Position numbers and translations under genes: made by a program. 64,000 nucleotides of DNA from Paenibacillus sp. FSL H8-0332 (GTDB lineage Bacteria; Bacillota; Bacilli; Paenibacillales; Paenibacillaceae), in contig NZ_CP150145.1 in assembly GCF_037963835.1 (NCBI RefSeq), forward strand, positions 186,001 to 250,000, in the 5' to 3' direction. This document shows positions 62,173-64,000 of this stretch, piece after piece. The notes beneath the pieces are model-generated. The model was not told the DNA's origin and ran no database searches. It saw only the letters and a program-made list of their open reading frames with translations. Numbering within the stretch: the stretch's first letter is position 1; each line of letters begins with the position of its first letter.

Positions 62173-62871
62173 ATGAACATTTCTGAACAAGTCGCATTTG
62201 TTACTGGAGCAAACCGGGGGCTTGGCCGCCAGCTTACGCTTGAACTTCTAGCTAGAGGGGCTAAGGTCTACGCGGGAGCAAGAAATCCGGAGACCCTGGA
62301 TATTCCAGGAGTTACCCCTGTAAAACTTGATGTTACCAACCCTCAAGAGGTAGCGGCAGCAGCCAGCCTGGCTAAGGATGTTACAATTCTGATCAACAAT
62401 GCAGGATCATCTACAGGCGCTTCTTTGCTGGAAGGGGATATGGAGCAAATCCAGCTTGAATTGGATACGCATTTCTTCGGTACGTTATCCATGGTTCGCG
62501 CTTTTGCACCGGTCATCGAGAACAACGGGGGAGGATCGGTTCTGAATATTCTTTCCGCATTATCCTGGTTTAGTGGCGGAGCTGCGGGTGCCTACACAGC
62601 TGCGAAGGCTGCAGCATGGGCGCTGACGAACGATCTTCGTTTGAATCTGTATCCCCGTCATATTAGAGTATCAGGCTTACATGTGGGTTATATGGAGACA
62701 GACATGACGGCCGGCCTGGATGCTCCCAAATCAAACCCTTCAGATATTGCGAAAATAGCTATTGACGGCATAGCAGCCGGCAGCTTCGAAATTCTTGCCG
62801 ACGATACCAGCCGAATGATCCAAGCCGGACTTGCAGGCGGCGTGTCCGCCCTCTACCCGCATCTGTCCTAA
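62173..62871 (+). CDS. short-chain dehydrogenase/reductase
   Basis: The product is 232 aa, with AAGGAGCG before the ATG. Cofactor motif VTGANRGLGRQ (about 10-20), NNAGSS (about 76), and the catalytic region LSALSWFSGGAAGAYTAAKAAAW. The usual Ser and YxxxK motif appears as Tyr in AYTAAKAA. C-terminal ending as in classical SDRs. Substrate unknown. It is probably induced together with the preceding oxidoreductase or alone; 145 AT-rich bases separate them. Confidence 0.9.
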   Translation: MNISEQVAFVTGANRGLGRQLTLELLARGAKVYAGARNPETLDIPGVTPVKLDVTNPQEVAAAASLAKDVTILINNAGSSTGASLLEGDMEQIQLELDTHFFGTLSMVRAFAPVIENNGGGSVLNILSALSWFSGGAAGAYTAAKAAAWALTNDLRLNLYPRHIRVSGLHVGYMETDMTAGLDAPKSNPSDIAKIAIDGIAAGSFEILADDTSRMIQAGLAGGVSALYPHLS

Positions 62872-62946
62872 TCCCAGTGCAATTAAAGTCAGGAACATGG
62901 AATTACCGCGTCGTTTAGCCATGGCCCCCATAAACAGGATGTTATC

Positions 62947-62974
62947 GAGTCTCCACATGGAGACTCTTCTTTTT
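62947..62974 (+). terminator. intrinsic terminator
   Basis: GAGTCTCCACATGGAGACTC, a near-continuous palindrome, followed by TTCTTTTTT. Confidence 0.85.
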
Positions 62975-63026
62975 TATTGTTTAGGAAGTTATTATGATTC
63001 TTATACCTCTAGAACGGAGGATTGAG

Positions 63027-63716
63027 ATGAATATAAAAAGGATAATAACAGCTGCCATTGCATCAATTATGGTATTCGGATTCCTAACGGGTTGTTCCAA
63101 TCTTTCTTCTGAATCAGATGGATTAGCAGCAGCAAGCCTGTCGCCAGAGCAAATTAAGGAGCTTCGTAAAGAATATCCTCTATCCACCGGCTCTCCCGAA
63201 AATGTTGATTTGCGGGATTTAACATTCAAGGAGGTATTGGATCATACGGACACGGTCATAGTTGCTGAAGTCATTCAGCAAATGCCGGATTTCAGCGTGG
63301 ATCTGATAACTGAACCTGGAACTCCATGGGGTAATTTAGCGGAGAAATTGAAGGATTCCGGTCTGGAGCCTTATAAGCCTATGTTTACCTCTTTTCAAGT
63401 TAATGTAGATCAAGTAGTTACTGGTGAAGAGGTTGAAGGGACCATTAACCTGATTTATAACTCTGAGTTCAAGGGCATTGAACCCGAACTCAAACCAGGT
63501 ATGAAAATTGTAGCAGCGGTGAAAAAGGGGGTGGGCTTAGAGCAAGAGGGGAGTTACTCGTATACGCGATATGGTACGTATTATGTCGTAGAAGACGATT
63601 ATGTTCTATCTGCATTCGAGGGACAAACCGAAGAAATGAGAGCCTTCTCCCGGGATACCAACGGTTACAAGCTGGATCATCTCATTGCTGAGATTAAAGC
63701 GCTGAAGGAGAATTAA
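63027..63716 (+). CDS. putative lipoprotein of unknown function
   Basis: The product is 229 aa from the ATG at 63027 behind CGGAGGATTGAG. The signal peptide ends in a lipobox FLTGC (Cys24). The mature part is acidic with a beta-rich pattern (TVIVAEVIQQMPDFSVDLI, TSFQVNVDQVVTGEEVEGTI, GMKIVAAVKKGVG), suggesting one small beta-sandwich or OB-like domain. It is anchored on the outer face of the membrane. The family is not recognised. Own terminator downstream. Confidence 0.75.
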   Translation: MNIKRIITAAIASIMVFGFLTGCSNLSSESDGLAAASLSPEQIKELRKEYPLSTGSPENVDLRDLTFKEVLDHTDTVIVAEVIQQMPDFSVDLITEPGTPWGNLAEKLKDSGLEPYKPMFTSFQVNVDQVVTGEEVEGTINLIYNSEFKGIEPELKPGMKIVAAVKKGVGLEQEGSYSYTRYGTYYVVEDDYVLSAFEGQTEEMRAFSRDTNGYKLDHLIAEIKALKEN

Positions 63717-63743
63717 ATAACGATAACTTATCAGCATAATAAC

Positions 63744-63782
63744 AAAACACCCATCCGCCCCATAAAGGCAGATGGGTGTTTG
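63744..63782. terminator. bidirectional terminator
   Basis: AAAACACCCATC, a loop of about 15 bases, GATGGGTGTTT, between convergent genes. Confidence 0.85.
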
Positions 63783-64000
63783 CTATACACCATTATTTTT
63801 ACGATAGTCGGAGGGGTTAATGCCCGTCCATCTTTTGAATTGTCTGCTGAAGTGAGAGAGATTCTTGTAGCCTAAACGGTTTGAAATCTCATTTAAAGAT
63901 ATCCTGGGCTGCTGGAGTAATATTTTGGCTTCCTGTAGCTTTAAGTCAGATAGATAGGTGCGGGGCGACATTTTATATATTTTTTGAAATACCTCTAATC
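63783..64000 (-). CDS. AraC family regulator (N-terminus beyond window)
   Basis: The frame is open from the right edge to a TAG at 63785-63783; 72 C-terminal residues are visible. LEVFQKIYKMSPRTYLSDLK, then ISLNEISNRLGYKNLSHFSRQFKRWTGINPSDYRK, is the second half of an AraC/XylS double helix-turn-helix. The sensory domain is outside the window, so ligand and targets cannot be inferred. Confidence 0.9.
   Translation of the reverse strand, partial: LEVFQKIYKMSPRTYLSDLKLQEAKILLQQPRISLNEISNRLGYKNLSHFSRQFKRWTGINPSDYRKNNGV

Overview
The window looks like a chromosomal segment of a Paenibacillus or close relative (Bacillota, Paenibacillaceae). The reasons are mid-range GC, strong AGGAGG-type ribosome binding sites, frequent TTG and GTG starts, sortase-type LPKTG anchoring, a caa3 oxidase of Bacillales type, a GntR/YtrA-type ABC operon and many short palindromic intergenic repeats. 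No rRNA, tRNA, CRISPR array or transposase was found. The genus is an inference.

Region 1 (1-8.8 kb), surface and c-di-GMP. After a partial ASCH gene and two small genes, a c-di-GMP-I riboswitch with an intrinsic terminator precedes a large Pro/Thr-repeat, LPKTG-anchored choice-of-anchor-A adhesin. A 51-bp tandem hairpin array, an alpha/beta hydrolase and a membrane HD-GYP phosphodiesterase follow. The enzyme that degrades c-di-GMP and an RNA that senses it therefore lie about 5 kb apart.

Region 2 (8.9-22.3 kb), the most interesting stretch. It resembles the flavin-based extracellular electron transfer (FLEET/EET) locus known from Listeria, split into two facing blocks. The plus block holds eetA-like (NusG domain II), eetB-like (Gx), ecfA1, ecfA2, ecfT, a U32 peptidase, a class III aminotransferase and a UbiA prenyltransferase. 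The minus block holds a PplA-like lipoprotein with two FMN-binding domains, Ndh2 with a C-terminal membrane domain, a HepS-like subunit and a polyprenyl synthase. Two CRP/FNR-type palindromes lie ahead of pplA, each centred at -41.5 from a plausible start, which suggests anaerobic activation. No ApbE/FmnB flavinyl transferase is present here.

Region 3 (22.5-41.4 kb), ordinary genes: CsbD, an orphan histidine kinase, an MFS transporter, a Rossmann oxidoreductase, RidA, a TspO-like protein, a GH31 alpha-glucosidase, a SNF2 helicase with a partner, a small alarmone synthetase, zinc-ribbon and TrmB proteins, a lipid kinase and small unknowns.

Region 4 (41.5-47.3 kb): a ctaCDEFG-ctaM caa3 oxidase operon behind a consensus sigma-A promoter and a near-consensus cre site. 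The cell thus has an aerobic electron outlet close to the putative EET outlet.

Region 5 (47.3-55.6 kb), accessory: an overlapping HTH/unknown gene pair with TTAAG-repeat operators, a gene remnant, an MBL hydrolase, a cheW-cheA-mcp operon, and a tyrosine recombinase gene enclosed by 25-bp perfect inverted repeats. That enclosed segment looks invertible and carries an outward promoter that could serve the chemotaxis operon in the flipped state.

Region 6 (55.6-64 kb): a GntR-controlled ABC operon, a small membrane protein, TetR with a divergent quinone-oxidoreductase-like gene, an SDR, a lipoprotein, and an AraC regulator cut by the window end. Four-box palindromic elements recur at 17.2, 38.9 and 48.8 kb with the same 50-51 bp geometry but different sequences.
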